64,000 bases of DNA from Diphasiastrum complanatum. Its lineage: Eukaryota; Streptophyta; Lycopodiopsida; Lycopodiales; Lycopodiaceae. The notes below the pieces were generated by a model, which saw only the letters and a list, made by a program, of their open reading frames with translations, did not search any database and had not been told where the DNA came from. Position numbers and translations under genes: made by a program. The stretch lies in NCBI GenBank assembly GCA_029204225.1, contig CM055107.1:23206678-23270677 (forward strand), in the 5' to 3' direction. Shown one piece after another: positions 32,271-43,600 of the stretch. Within the stretch, counting starts at the first letter, position 1, and each line of letters starts with the position of its first letter.

Positions 32271-33062
32271 ATGTGTTATCGCCCTATGAAATACGTAATT
32301 TTTAACTTGAATGGATTGCTTATGAAAAGATGGAAAGAAAAACCATGTGGTAGAGATGCATATATCTTGTATGGAGATAATTGCATTCAATTGCGAAAAG
32401 GAACAATTACATTTTTGGACAAAATGTTTCAAATTTTCAAAGTTGGAATATGGAGTTGTATGACAATGCATAATACCCAACAATGTCTTGATGTGTTGAA
32501 TGTAATTGGACGACGACAATATGGCTTTCACATTATCTGGGATCAAACAAAATGTTACAGTGAGACCAAGTACAGAATGTTTGGTAGACGACAAATTCGA
32601 GCAATTTTCAAGACATTGTCGTATCTTTGGAACAGGTGTTGTGAAATGTTACCAATCAATACTTTGATTGATGATGAACCTTACCAAGCTTGCATGAATT
32701 CACCCGGCAATGGGATTTTTCTTGATTCTTTTGATCATACAGTTTTGTGGCCATATCTGCTACATGTCAAAGATGTCCCAAATATTCCATATTACATCAA
32801 AAGAAATCGATTGGGCCAAGAACCGTTGAAGGAAGCAAGAGATTTTAAACATTTGATTGAACATAGTTATTCTTTATTTCCAACTTATAAGCTAGCAATT
32901 GCTCCTTTGATCATATCCACATTAAGAACTATTGTTTCAAAAGGTGCACCATCTAAATTGGCAAAATATATTGAGACAATAGAGTATGTGAATGATCATC
33001 AAAAAGACCTTTTATGTGAGTATCACAAAATGAAAAAAAGAGTAGGTTGTGATGAGTTTTAG
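32271..33062 (+). CDS. FCP1/NIF-like HAD phosphatase domain protein, nucleophile replaced
   Basis: 263 codons from the first Met after an acceptor-like TTGCAG (32255-32256). The NLI-interacting-factor/FCP1 fold is recognisable: motif I region KYVIFNLNGLL (residues about 8-18), motif II GIWSCMTMHN (about 61-70), FHIIWDQTKC, and motif IV TLIDDEPYQACMNSPGNGIF (about 133-155). FCP1-family enzymes remove phosphate from serine/threonine, classically the RNA polymerase II C-terminal domain, using the first Asp of DxD as nucleophile. Here that position is Asn (AAC at 32304-32306), so the protein may be inactive. The C-terminal 90 residues are basic without a known domain. The N-terminal exons are unresolved, so this may be the last exon of a longer gene or a decaying copy. 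Confidence 0.6.
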   Translation: MCYRPMKYVIFNLNGLLMKRWKEKPCGRDAYILYGDNCIQLRKGTITFLDKMFQIFKVGIWSCMTMHNTQQCLDVLNVIGRRQYGFHIIWDQTKCYSETKYRMFGRRQIRAIFKTLSYLWNRCCEMLPINTLIDDEPYQACMNSPGNGIFLDSFDHTVLWPYLLHVKDVPNIPYYIKRNRLGQEPLKEARDFKHLIEHSYSLFPTYKLAIAPLIISTLRTIVSKGAPSKLAKYIETIEYVNDHQKDLLCEYHKMKKRVGCDEF

Positions 33063-35508
33063 TAGATTTGTCGACTTTCAAACAAGTATTCCAAGTTAAG
33101 TGAACAAGAAATTTGATTTTTGTTAGATGCTTTGGTACAAAAGTTTTGTGTAGCTTATCTTAAGTAACACATCATATGTGATAGTGGAGACTCAGTTTGA
33201 TTCTTGGTTGTTATTAATAAATTGATGACATGCACAATTCAATGAATAGTTTTGGTTTTATGTGCACATGCTATCACGTTGTTATTTTCTTTCTTCCGAA
33301 TTGTTGATACGTATATTGTTATAGCAGTTCTCTTGGCATGGTTGTATTCTTTCATAACTTTAAAATAGTATGTGCACTTATGCAAGAGATATTTGTTATT
33401 GAATTGGATAAAAAACAACTGAGCGATTCATTGGTGATATATATAATAGCTATGACATGGTGGTTTTGTCTTCTCAATTTTTCATGTTATCACACACTTG
33501 CAATTTATGAAATTATTTAATTCAGCTAAGATATAGACTCTTATAATTTGGTGCTAACTCAAAATTAACCCAAGATCATGTGATAACTATATACAAAATT
33601 GAAATCCATTGTCATGACACACCTGTCCAACTAGAAGTCCAATAATCAATTTGTAGTTTTTCGACATAACAAATAAACAATTAGAAGAAGGCCAATAGAT
33701 TATTATGAAATGCTAGTATGTGCTACAAGTGAAGTGTCATTTTATACATGAAGTACCTTTTACTTTGAAGTTATTATGAAATATGTACATGTTACAAGTG
33801 ATATTGATGTGTTATTTTTGATAAAAATGATATTTCAACTATTGAATAAAGTTCTTGTAAAAGTTAATTACTTTATATACATGTATTGCGATAACATTGG
33901 CTCGAGTTGAGATGTCAACTATATTCAAATTGTTGATATGTATATTATAGTGACATGGTTATTTTGCATCGTTTTATTCTCTTGTTCACTATAGGATAAT
34001 ATGTGAACACATATAAGAGATTAGAAACTGAAGTAAATGAAAAACAACTCAGCAACTCACTAGGTGATACATATATTAACTATAATGTGGTGCTTTTTTC
34101 CTCTCAATATCTCCATGTTACCACACAGTTGCAATCCATTGAATTACGTGATTTTAGTTGATCTACAAGGTTTTTAAAATTTGGTGCTAAATCAAAATTA
34201 GACAAGTATCATTTGAATATACATGTACAACACTCAAATCAACTCCAATATATAATTTTCAAATTTTCAACATAACAAATACGAAACATTTGACAATATG
34301 AAAGAATGTTGAATGTAAGTTGTAACTCTTACAAAAGAATCTGAAAATTTTGGAGGGAAATAAACATGATCAAGATTATTATAGAACATTGATAGATGTT
34401 AGTATGTTCTACAAGTGTAGTCAAACTCTCATATTTAGAGAGAATATCTCTTCTTCTAAGGTTATTAAGAAACATTGAGAAGTGTAAGAATATTGCTTCT
34501 TAAAAGATTATTATGAAACATTCATAAATAAGCTTACATGTTGGTTAACCTTTAAAAGGATGGGTCTAAATTTGTTCTATACAATTTTTAGGTGAATGCT
34601 CATAATTAAGACATGTATAAGATTTGGTTCCATATGGCATGTACAAAGACATTATTGGCTCGAGTTGAGATCATATTTCCTTTCTGCAAAGTTATGCAAA
34701 TACCTGAAAATTTAATCACATCTAACATACATTTATCAATGTATTTTAGATACATATAACAGTTGGATGTCTATACTTGTATGATGAGAATATTGCTGGA
34801 TTTGAAATTTCAACCGTATTTTATAATAGCAACATTTATGCCAATCCTTTGACCAAGCCAAACTTGATATAAATTTACTATCTTTTCATTGTTTTTACAT
34901 TTTTAATACACAGTAGACAATATTATGAGATGAGATTTTTTATTTGAGAACTTGAATAGTCTCAAAATAGTTAAATATGGGTTCATATTAATATGTGTGT
35001 TTTGTGAGTTTCTAAAATATACGGCATATATCCTGTTGAAAACGGCTTCTAGACATCAAATCTTTGGAAAAAAACAACAATCTGCTACTATTCAAAAGTC
35101 AATCATTGGAAAAAAAACAACAATCTGCTACTATTCAAAAGTTTCAAAAGCTAATTTGCAAAAAATAATGTTTTGTTTTTTTGTTGGCATATTACATCAT
35201 TCTTTTAGTGAGTAGCTATGCATGTCTATCTACTATACGACCTTCTTTGATGTTCCATTATGGTTCTATGATAGTGATTTTATCCATGAATGATTGTGCA
35301 TAAAAATTGGTAAGGCATTTTCCCATCATACCCAAGATACGATGGCATTTTCCCATCATACCCAGGATCAATTTTACTGTGTTGTGGCCTCCACTTTACA
35401 TTTGTACGTTTGTGAAAATATACTAGTATTTTGCTGATATAGTTGTAGTACCTGCATTAATCACAAATTTTCTAGTAGATCCTTTATTGCAAGTCCATAG
35501 CGGAGCTT
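33063..35508. other. AT-rich gene-free stretch with diverged repeats
   Basis: About 33303-33600 and 33926-34230 are diverged direct copies (TTGTTGATA.GTATATT..., AAAAAACAACT.AGC, TTTGGTGCTAA.TCAAAATTA). 35065-35095 and 35109-35140 repeat AAACAACAATCTGCTACTAT. GATGGCATTTTCCCATCATA-like sequence occurs twice near 35315-35365. No gene is supported. Confidence 0.5.
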
Positions 35509-36165
35509 ATGACATGGCATTCGAGCAATCATTCATCGGACGATACTATGAAGATCCCTGCTGATTATCCAGCATTGAAGCATGTGGATGCAACTTGGCA
35601 TGAGTTTAGGAATGAGCCTCACCATTTGCATTTGGGGTTGGTGATGGACGGTGTGAATCCATTTGAATTGTGCTCCACATTATGGTCCACTTGCCCGGTT
35701 GTCCTTGTAAATTACAACATCCTCCTTGGCTAAGTATCAAGAATGAGCACCTAATGCTTTTCCCTTCTTATCCTGAAAAAATACAAGGCCAAAAATATGG
35801 ACATGTATATGGCTCCCTTGCTAGATGAGCTTATATCAAGACCACAGACAAAGAGATTTTGTGGTAAAGGGGATCTTGATGTGGACGATGCAGACTTTCC
35901 TGGATATGGGGAATGTTCCGGTAAGATATTGTTGCTATTGGTTCATGGTATTAAATATCATGTGTACTCACAATTTTTTTTTAGATTCAAACATTACACT
36001 CACAATTAAGCCGATTTTTTTGCTTCAATGCAGGGCTCTCAATAGGGCTACAATGCATGTCCCATTTGTGGTGAGTATCTACAAGCACGTCACTCACAAC
36101 ATCTACAAAAGATGGTTTATGAGGGCCACATTCGATACCTTCCACCTGATCACCCTCTAAGTGTG
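35509..36165 (+). pseudogene. CACTA (En/Spm) TNP2-like transposase relic
   Basis: The plus strand reads PADYPALKHVDATWHEFRNE then LHLGLVMDGVNPFEL and, across a stop, MDMYMAPLLDELISRP. The motif spacing is that of the plant Transposase_21 (TNP2) domain. After an intron-like gap (GT near 35919, AG near 36033) a second segment reads GYNACPICGEYL...HIRYLPPDHPL, the cysteine pair and RFLP.DHP block of the same family. It has stops and most of the protein is missing. Confidence 0.72.
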
Positions 36166-37590
36166 GACTCAGTCTCACTCTCACTCATAGTAGCTCAAGG
36201 TCCATGAGAGTGCAAATGGTGCAAAATGATTGGACCTCTAAATATCACCTCTTACTTTGATTGCCATAACTTTTGAACGGTAGCTTGGAATTAGGTCATC
36301 TAGGATACCATTGGAAAGCTCTCGTCGAGCGTTTTCAAAGAGTATAATTATCGTTTCAATCGGAGCTACGGTTAAAAAGATATGCTATTTTAAATGAACT
36401 ACAAACGGTAATGTACATAGAATGGTTAAGCATCGAAACTAGTGCAGGCAGAAATGAAAAAGAATTTGGGTAGAAGATAAATTCATTTTGGTAATTTACA
36501 TTAATAAACTTTGTCAATTTATTTATTTATTCATTTATTGGGTCTTTTTTGGATTCAGAATTCTGATATGGGGTTTTGCACTGGTCCATATTTGGCAATA
36601 TGTGGCCGCTGCGCTCCTTTGTTAGATATTTCTTGGCAAACTCTTGAGACGTAAGTAACTCCTTGTTCGGTTCAGTGGGCCTGATTCTGTGCTAGATGGT
36701 TGGTGCTAGAGTAGGCAACTCGGATCAAACTCTTGCTTTGCTGATCAATGAAGTATGTCAGATCAAAGCCAAGGCTGGTAAGAATATCCTTGGCTAGAAT
36801 AAGTTGCTCAGCATAATTCTTGATGAAAATCAAAAAGATATCGCCCGAATAAGGCTTAGGGGACTTGCGACGATGAAGGGAGAGTGACTAGTCACGAGAG
36901 GCCATGATAGCAGTGATTCTAGATTATTCTTGAAGTTTTGAAAATTTGAAAAAAATTCAGCATGAACTCGGGAGCAGAAATCTAGAATGAACTCATGGAG
37001 GCCTATATATAGACTTTTTTGAACAGGAATTCGCAATTTCTCCCAGAATTCGTTCTCAGTGTCCACGATTTTCTAGTGAGGTTCGCGAATTTTGAGACAC
37101 TGTTCTGAGGACCGACAAGTTTCTATAAGTGAATTTTTTATACAAAAATGAGAAAAAATGGCTAACAGTACAAAATTGGTCTGATCAAAATTTGCGAATG
37201 TGATAGAGAAATTGTGGAGATGATTTTGAGGCTCAATGAATTATCTATTGTGATGATCTTATGCAAAAAACTATTTTTTTCTATTTTTGAAAAGTTTGTC
37301 TCTGAGACAGAATTTGTGGAGGTCAAAAATGAATCATGCATACTCAAAAAGGGGTTCGGCGAATTCTATCTAAGATGATCGTTGTGGTATTCACAGAAAA
37401 AGACTGATGGGATGTCTGATCTGATGATATCTTGATGTTCTAAAACAAGAAAACGCAGCAAAAAATTGTTGAAATGGCAAACAGGCAGAAAACGAAACTA
37501 AAGAAAAAAAATCAGGAAATAAAGCAACTAACTGATACATATCAAGATAAAAACAGGGCTCATTGTACTTTCTCAGTCTGCTCCCATTGA
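36166..37590. other. Unassigned AT-rich stretch with a coding-like minus segment
   Basis: No complete gene is seen. The minus strand at about 36890-36680 reads like a protein piece (KSPKPYSGDIFLIFIKNYAE ... TSLGFDLTYFID), possibly from the neighbouring Gypsy relic. Its family is not recognised. Confidence 0.35.
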
Positions 37591-37599
37591 CCACACTAT

Positions 37600-37985
37600 T
37601 TAAAATATTCCTTGTAAAATTTGGAGTTGTACATATCCGGAGGCAAATATCTTCTGAATGATATAAGGTTCTTGGCCAAAAAATTTGAGTTTTCCTTTGA
37701 ATGCTTTGGCCTGGTATAACAAGACCTTATCTCTGACCTGGAATTCTTTGAGTTTTAAGGATCAATCATGCCATGTCTTTTGTAGACGTTTGTGGACTTG
37801 TTGAGCATGGATGCTGATCCGACGTGTTTCACACAGTTGTTGCAGATGAAATAATTTGTTTGCTAGGATCTATCCATTATCTAGCTCGAGATTATAGGCT
37901 ACTCGAAGGGATGAAATATGGAATTCTACAAGCATGACAACTTCTTGGCCATATACTAGTTGGAAAAAAAAAAAACCTATGTCTA
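37600..37985 (-). pseudogene. Ty3/Gypsy integrase C-terminal relic
   Basis: The minus strand reads QLVYGQEVVMLVEFHISSLR, then LCETRRISIHAQQVHKR, and the GPF-like end FQVRDKVLLYQAKAFKGKLK...GQEPYIIQKI. This is the order of a plant Gypsy integrase core end and GPF module. Two in-frame stops and missing flanks show it is a relic. Confidence 0.65.
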
Positions 37986-37989
37986 CAAG

Positions 37990-40623
37990 CATGACAACTT
38001 CTTGGTCATATGATTAAGCCTATGGCTCACTGGGGAAAAAAAAAACCACCTAAAAATCACATTAATAACTTTGCTATGTTGCAATATATAAGTGCTATAT
38101 TGCAATATAATCTCTTCCAATCAAACTTTTGGTTTCTGGAAATGATGGTTATTTATGTAGATTCCACTAGTCAAAGTTGGGAATGTCATTTAATTTGTAA
38201 AACGTTTCTAGTGTAAGATAATTTTCAACCAAAAATTGGCACAATTGCTTTCTTCAATGTCTCATGAGACTGGCCATATTATGAGGTATCATAGTTGTAA
38301 GGTATGTCACAATGAAGAAAAATCTATAAGATGGAAAAAAAATTAAGTTTTTTAGTTCTATTTTTGTTGTTGATGTTGTGTTTGACCAAAACTAGCAATT
38401 GATCTCAAAACATTATATATATGTGTGTAACTTTTTCGTAGTCTAAAACATGGTGCAAAAATAATACTAACATTTTCCAGTCAAAGTCTCCCAGCCACAT
38501 TGTCCATTACATTTTCATTCCATGTTAACACTAGCTCATTCAATCTCACCTCTCTACTGGACCAATTCTCATATTACACCACCATACTCAACCAAATAAT
38601 CCTCCAAAACTCCACTACTACAAAATCACATAGCATTTACCATAGCAAAAAGCTCGAATGGAATCAAGACCCTTGTTAGAAGAGCACCAAGCTAAATTTG
38701 ATTACTTTGTCTTTTGCAAATAATTCTAATTTTGCTTGTCTTGTAATGGGGGGCCTAGTATAGTGGAACCCTTGCATCATGCTAATGATGTAGCATTTCT
38801 AACAAGAAGTTAGAATGGAATCAACACCCTTGTTGGAAGAGCAGCAAGGTAAATTTGATTACTTTGTCTTTTGCAAACAATTCTAATTTTTCCTTGTCTT
38901 GTCATGGTATAGTATAGTGGCTTATATCATGCTAATTAGTTTTGTGTTTCAAGCATATGAGATTCTAGAAATGCGTTTCTCATAACGTTTTTTTTTTTTT
39001 TGAGTGATTTTTGTGGGCAATATGGGTATCAAATTAAAGCACTAATCAAGGGCAGTACATTTATGTAGGTTTCCGAATGTTTCAGTTACAATGTGGTCCA
39101 GTTTAGGTGCATCAATCCTGGTTGGATTCTATCATGAGGTATTTTTTATATATGTTTCTCTTTTGGGGTAAGCGATTCTGTTCCCAGAAACGTGTTTCTG
39201 GGAACGTTTTTGAACAATTCTGGGCAACTAAGGTTTCAATGTATTTATTTTTTATCTGCGTTTACTAGTATTGTGAGCCACTACTTACGCGCAATTTCAC
39301 TAGTTCTAGAGTTTGGCATACTCTAAGTTGTTTCTTATATTATTTTGAAGACGAGAAAGGAAGATGGAGAGCTAGTTACAATAAAAGTTTGATCACTCAA
39401 GTTATGTTTTGTCTTTCTTCTGACCATACTAAGTTTGGTACCTCTTCAAAGAAAGTTTTCCTTTTAAATGTTAGGTGACTTGATGCTATTTGTTTCTGCA
39501 TTCCTTCCTATATTTTCCTCAGGTTGATCATAACTACCTTGATGGATCCTGTGAGACTAAGAATAATTCTTTCTCTTGACTAGTACTATACCCTGAAATT
39601 TTACTTGCATTGCAGTTTCTTTGTATATTGGCCTCCTTGGGTAGTCCTAACACATACTATCTCCCTTGTTTCATTTGAATGACTATTTGGGCCACCCGTT
39701 CATGCCACATTTGTTGTACCACACAACTACCAATGTATATGCCAAAAGCCTTCCTGATTTTGCACTTAGCCCATGCGAAAAGAATTACCAGTTAATAATT
39801 TGAGGATTGTCCATTTCAAGTTCAATGTTGCCAAGCATCTACAACTGATGATGGAAGTTATGAAAGTAAACAAAGAAAATAACAAACTTTCTAGAGCTTG
39901 TACAAAAATAATCATACATGGTGCATTCTGTTCTTGTTTCTTTCATCCAGTATTGTGTGCTTGGCATCAAAAAGATGCTCAAAATATTCCAATCTCGCGG
40001 TTGCATGTAGAAATTATGTCCAGTACAACTTCGATAGATCTGCCAACAATTAGACTGTCATCAATGTGCTTTGGAGGATATTGGGTGTACACAGTGCTCA
40101 CTGCTATTCGTGTTGGTGATGTTAGTACTGTGGTACAAAATGCATGCGCAAAGGCCAACAATAAGGATACCACAACGTTCGCAACCTGCCAAAGGCATGT
40201 GGCTGGGATACAATCCAATACAAAAAGAGATACCATCTGTACACCACTACTTTTCACAGGTAAATCAAACCACATTCCATGCCCACAATCAGCTCTCATT
40301 CTTGGCCAATAAGAAAGCGTTTGATGTTGGAGCACATTCACAATCACATAATTGACCAATCAGCTGATGCAGTTAGAATAGAAAGCACAATCATTGAAAT
40401 TAGCTCACATCCAACTCAACTACATTAGTTATCACAACAGAATCTATTTCCATTTCACGACGCTCAACATGAATGAAACTTCTGAAAGAACTACATCAAT
40501 TACCTCCTTTCTATGGCTTTCCAATATAATTAATGGCCAATAATTGTGTCTTCACAGGTCCTCGACAAAAGCTCATGATTTCCAAACCAGCAATACTACA
40601 AAGTTCAGGCTGTGTTTGTTGCA
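37990..40623. other. Gene-free sequence downstream of MED6
   Basis: 38650-38760 and 38820-38935 are tandem diverged copies (GAATGGAATCAA.ACCCTTGTT.GAAGAG...). A short hairpin GTTCCCAGAAAC/GTTTCTGGGAAC lies near 39180-39206. Open frames at 39773-40360 on both strands lack recognisable motifs. The MED6 3' UTR should lie in the last few hundred bases. Confidence 0.45.
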
Positions 40624-43600
40624 TTATAACTCGAGCTTAATCCTCTTGGCAAGGCCTTGCTCACTACCTGAGACCTTTCCCATTGATGTGCGTTCAATGC
40701 GGTTGGATTCCTGTGGGTTAGCAACTGGAGCAAGATCTGCAGGTGATTGGGATGCTCCAAAAGCGACAGGCATTGGAGGAGGTGGAGCAGGTGGTAGCTG
40801 GACCAAATAAAATTTGAGATTAGGAATAATTGTGATTAAATTCAAAATAATAGGACTAAGCACCTATAGAAAAGATTGATACTTATGTCTGTGGCACCAG
40901 AAACAAATCAATGTTGTAAATTGACTGTGCCTGATTAAATGTTCAAGGACCGACAAGTTAAAACTTGCATTTTAGGATCTTAAAAAGATCTACATGCATG
41001 AGAGATTGCCAACTTTCAAAGCTATGATAGTCAAACTCCGATTTTAAAAGGCTATCAAACTAGCTTTGAATCTTTGCAAGAGCTCTTGTACACAAATAGA
41101 GATCAACCATCAAAGACAAGCAAGAAACAAATGCAATAATTGGCCGTGCTCAATAGTTAGCCACATTGTACTAGAAGTTAGTCATTTAGCGTACTCGCAA
41201 GGTATTTCAATGTAATAAATGACTTAAGGGCCCAACTGCCATAAATGATGTGACTAAAAAGGTCCAGCCCTCACTATGTCGAAAAGGACCTGATAAGACT
41301 TGAGCAGCTAAGGTTCGGTCCCCTTGGAGAGGATCAATGAAGCATCTCTCTTCATACTCCTCTCATTGTATAGTACACATTTTATATGCAAGCTATTATG
41401 TTCCCTCTCCACTCTCTTTTTTCGTGGATTGAATAATTACTGTGTGCACTGATTTCTAACATGGTATCAAAGCCAATTATGGCTAACCCCAATCGATCCA
41501 ATAGTTAGTTACATTGTACTAGAAGTTAGTCATTTAGCGTACTCGCAAGGTATTTCAATGTAATAAATGACTAAAAGGGTTCGGTCCCCTTGGAGAGGAT
41601 CAATGGAGCATCTCTCTTCCTACTACTCTCCAATTGTATATTGCACATTTTATATGCAAGCTACTACGTTCCCTCTCCACTCTCTTTTTTCGTGGATTGA
41701 ATAATTACTGTGAGTTTTGATGTCTAACATGGTATCAAAGCCATTATGGCTAACCCCAATAGATCCAGCGTGCAGTAGTTCCTTTTTAGAATAAAAAGAT
41801 TTTTGTTTGCTACAACATTTCAGCATTGTGATGATTGATGATAAGATCTGGAAATAGATAGAATAAGTTAATAGAGTAGTCTTGAATGTTTGCTGAATAA
41901 TGTGTGAAGAGGGTAAAATTCATGAAGGATGGATGCCTTGCAAGTTGAACATAAAAATCCCATTTCTTTTTTATTTAGTGCGAAGCCTTTAGTTGCAACC
42001 TAAAGTGCTGCTCCTTGCAATCTTGCAATGTGGAAGGTGGAAATTAGCCTTAAAAATCATCTTCCTATGATTGCAACAATCCTCATGTATTGTGCAGCTG
42101 GGAAGAGACAATTGCTCACCATGAGAATCACCCACGTTCCGCATGAATTTCAATATGTGACGTCAAGAATGTAAGAGGAATCATGTCCGATGGTAGCAAT
42201 GCAGCACACGAATGCAGATATGTGGAAATTCCCTTGGGGAACAGCCCCGATCCTTCAAAGAATGCTTGAAGGGCACAACTCCTATATGTAGGTGAAGAGA
42301 GCAATGGAGCAAGCAAGATCTAAGCTTTGCAGGATCTTGGATCAGCTTGATGCTAGTATGAGAGCAATGTTTCGTGGACCTTTTCGAAAAGCCTTTTTGC
42401 AGCGTGTTTGAAATGAGTTTGAAACGGGGAAGAATCAGTTCTGTTGGGAAAGAAACAGTGAAATGTTTTTACAGTTTTTTTGTTTTTGCTTGGTTTATTC
42501 CTACCCTTTTGTTAAAGGAAAACCAAGTGTTATTTAAGTGTCGAAACAGTGATTGTGGCTCTATACAATGACAATGTTCCCAAGAAGTCATTTGAATGAA
42601 GTTGTAGAGCTGTGGAGAGTAGAGTGCCAGTCTCTCAAAGTGATGACTTTGTTTTAAAGCCAGCAGAACTTTGACGTGAAGTTTCAAGTTATGTAATGCA
42701 GTGAAAGGTGACAACATTTCAAAGTAAAGTTTGCCTATCATTAGCTTCTTGGGTTAGACTTAGTGCTCACTGAGAAGCAAATAACAATCAGCAAAGAAAG
42801 TTTTAAAAACAAAAAATAGCAAAAGAGTCCCACATAAGCAAGAGATACCAAGAGATACCAAAACATAGACGAACTAAAAAATACAAGAAACAAAGTGGAC
42901 TCCTGAGCTCCCCACTTTTTTGGATTCTATTATTTATCATTTAAAACAAACCAAAAGCTGAATACCAGAGACAAAAGCATAAAAGTCTAGAATAGTCCCA
43001 AACTAATTTCATGATTTTCTTAAACAAGTAACCCTTATGAAGTGACAAGAATATTAGATTGGCTCTACAAAAACATCTCTACTAGTAGAAAGACAAGAGA
43101 ACCTATAAGATTGAGAAACCATCACTCCATAATCAACAAAATGAGAAATACTTAAAGAAATATGAGGCATGCAAATTATATTAACCTTACAGAATTCTGG
43201 CTGCAACCTGTTATCAAAAACATCAACCATAAACCTCACCTAGCTTGGCTTATTTATAAAGGTCTAAAAATTGCACTTACCAACACTAGCTACAAAATTA
43301 AGTTCACATGAGTCTTTAGTACACATTCTGGGAAACCCTAATCAGGATTTAAATAACACGTTATGTAATTATGATAGAAATCTATCAAAATCAGGAAGAT
43401 TGGGAACAAGTCAGTCATCAACATATCCTTTGTTTAACATGGGTTAGCCTATGCAATAAGATGGGACAGTACCACAAGAGACTTAATCTTTCCATAAATT
43501 CAAATTGATAAGAGAAAAGGTGAAAGTTTTCTAGATGAATGGCACAATCAGTGCCCATGGAAATACCCATCCTTTGTTGAAAAATAAAATCACATAGAGA

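Noticed and set aside
39773-40359. Overlapping frames of 179 and 126 codons on opposite strands
   Set aside because: Neither shows a recognisable motif or splice structure. The region lies between the MED6 3' end and repeats, so it was left as unassigned.
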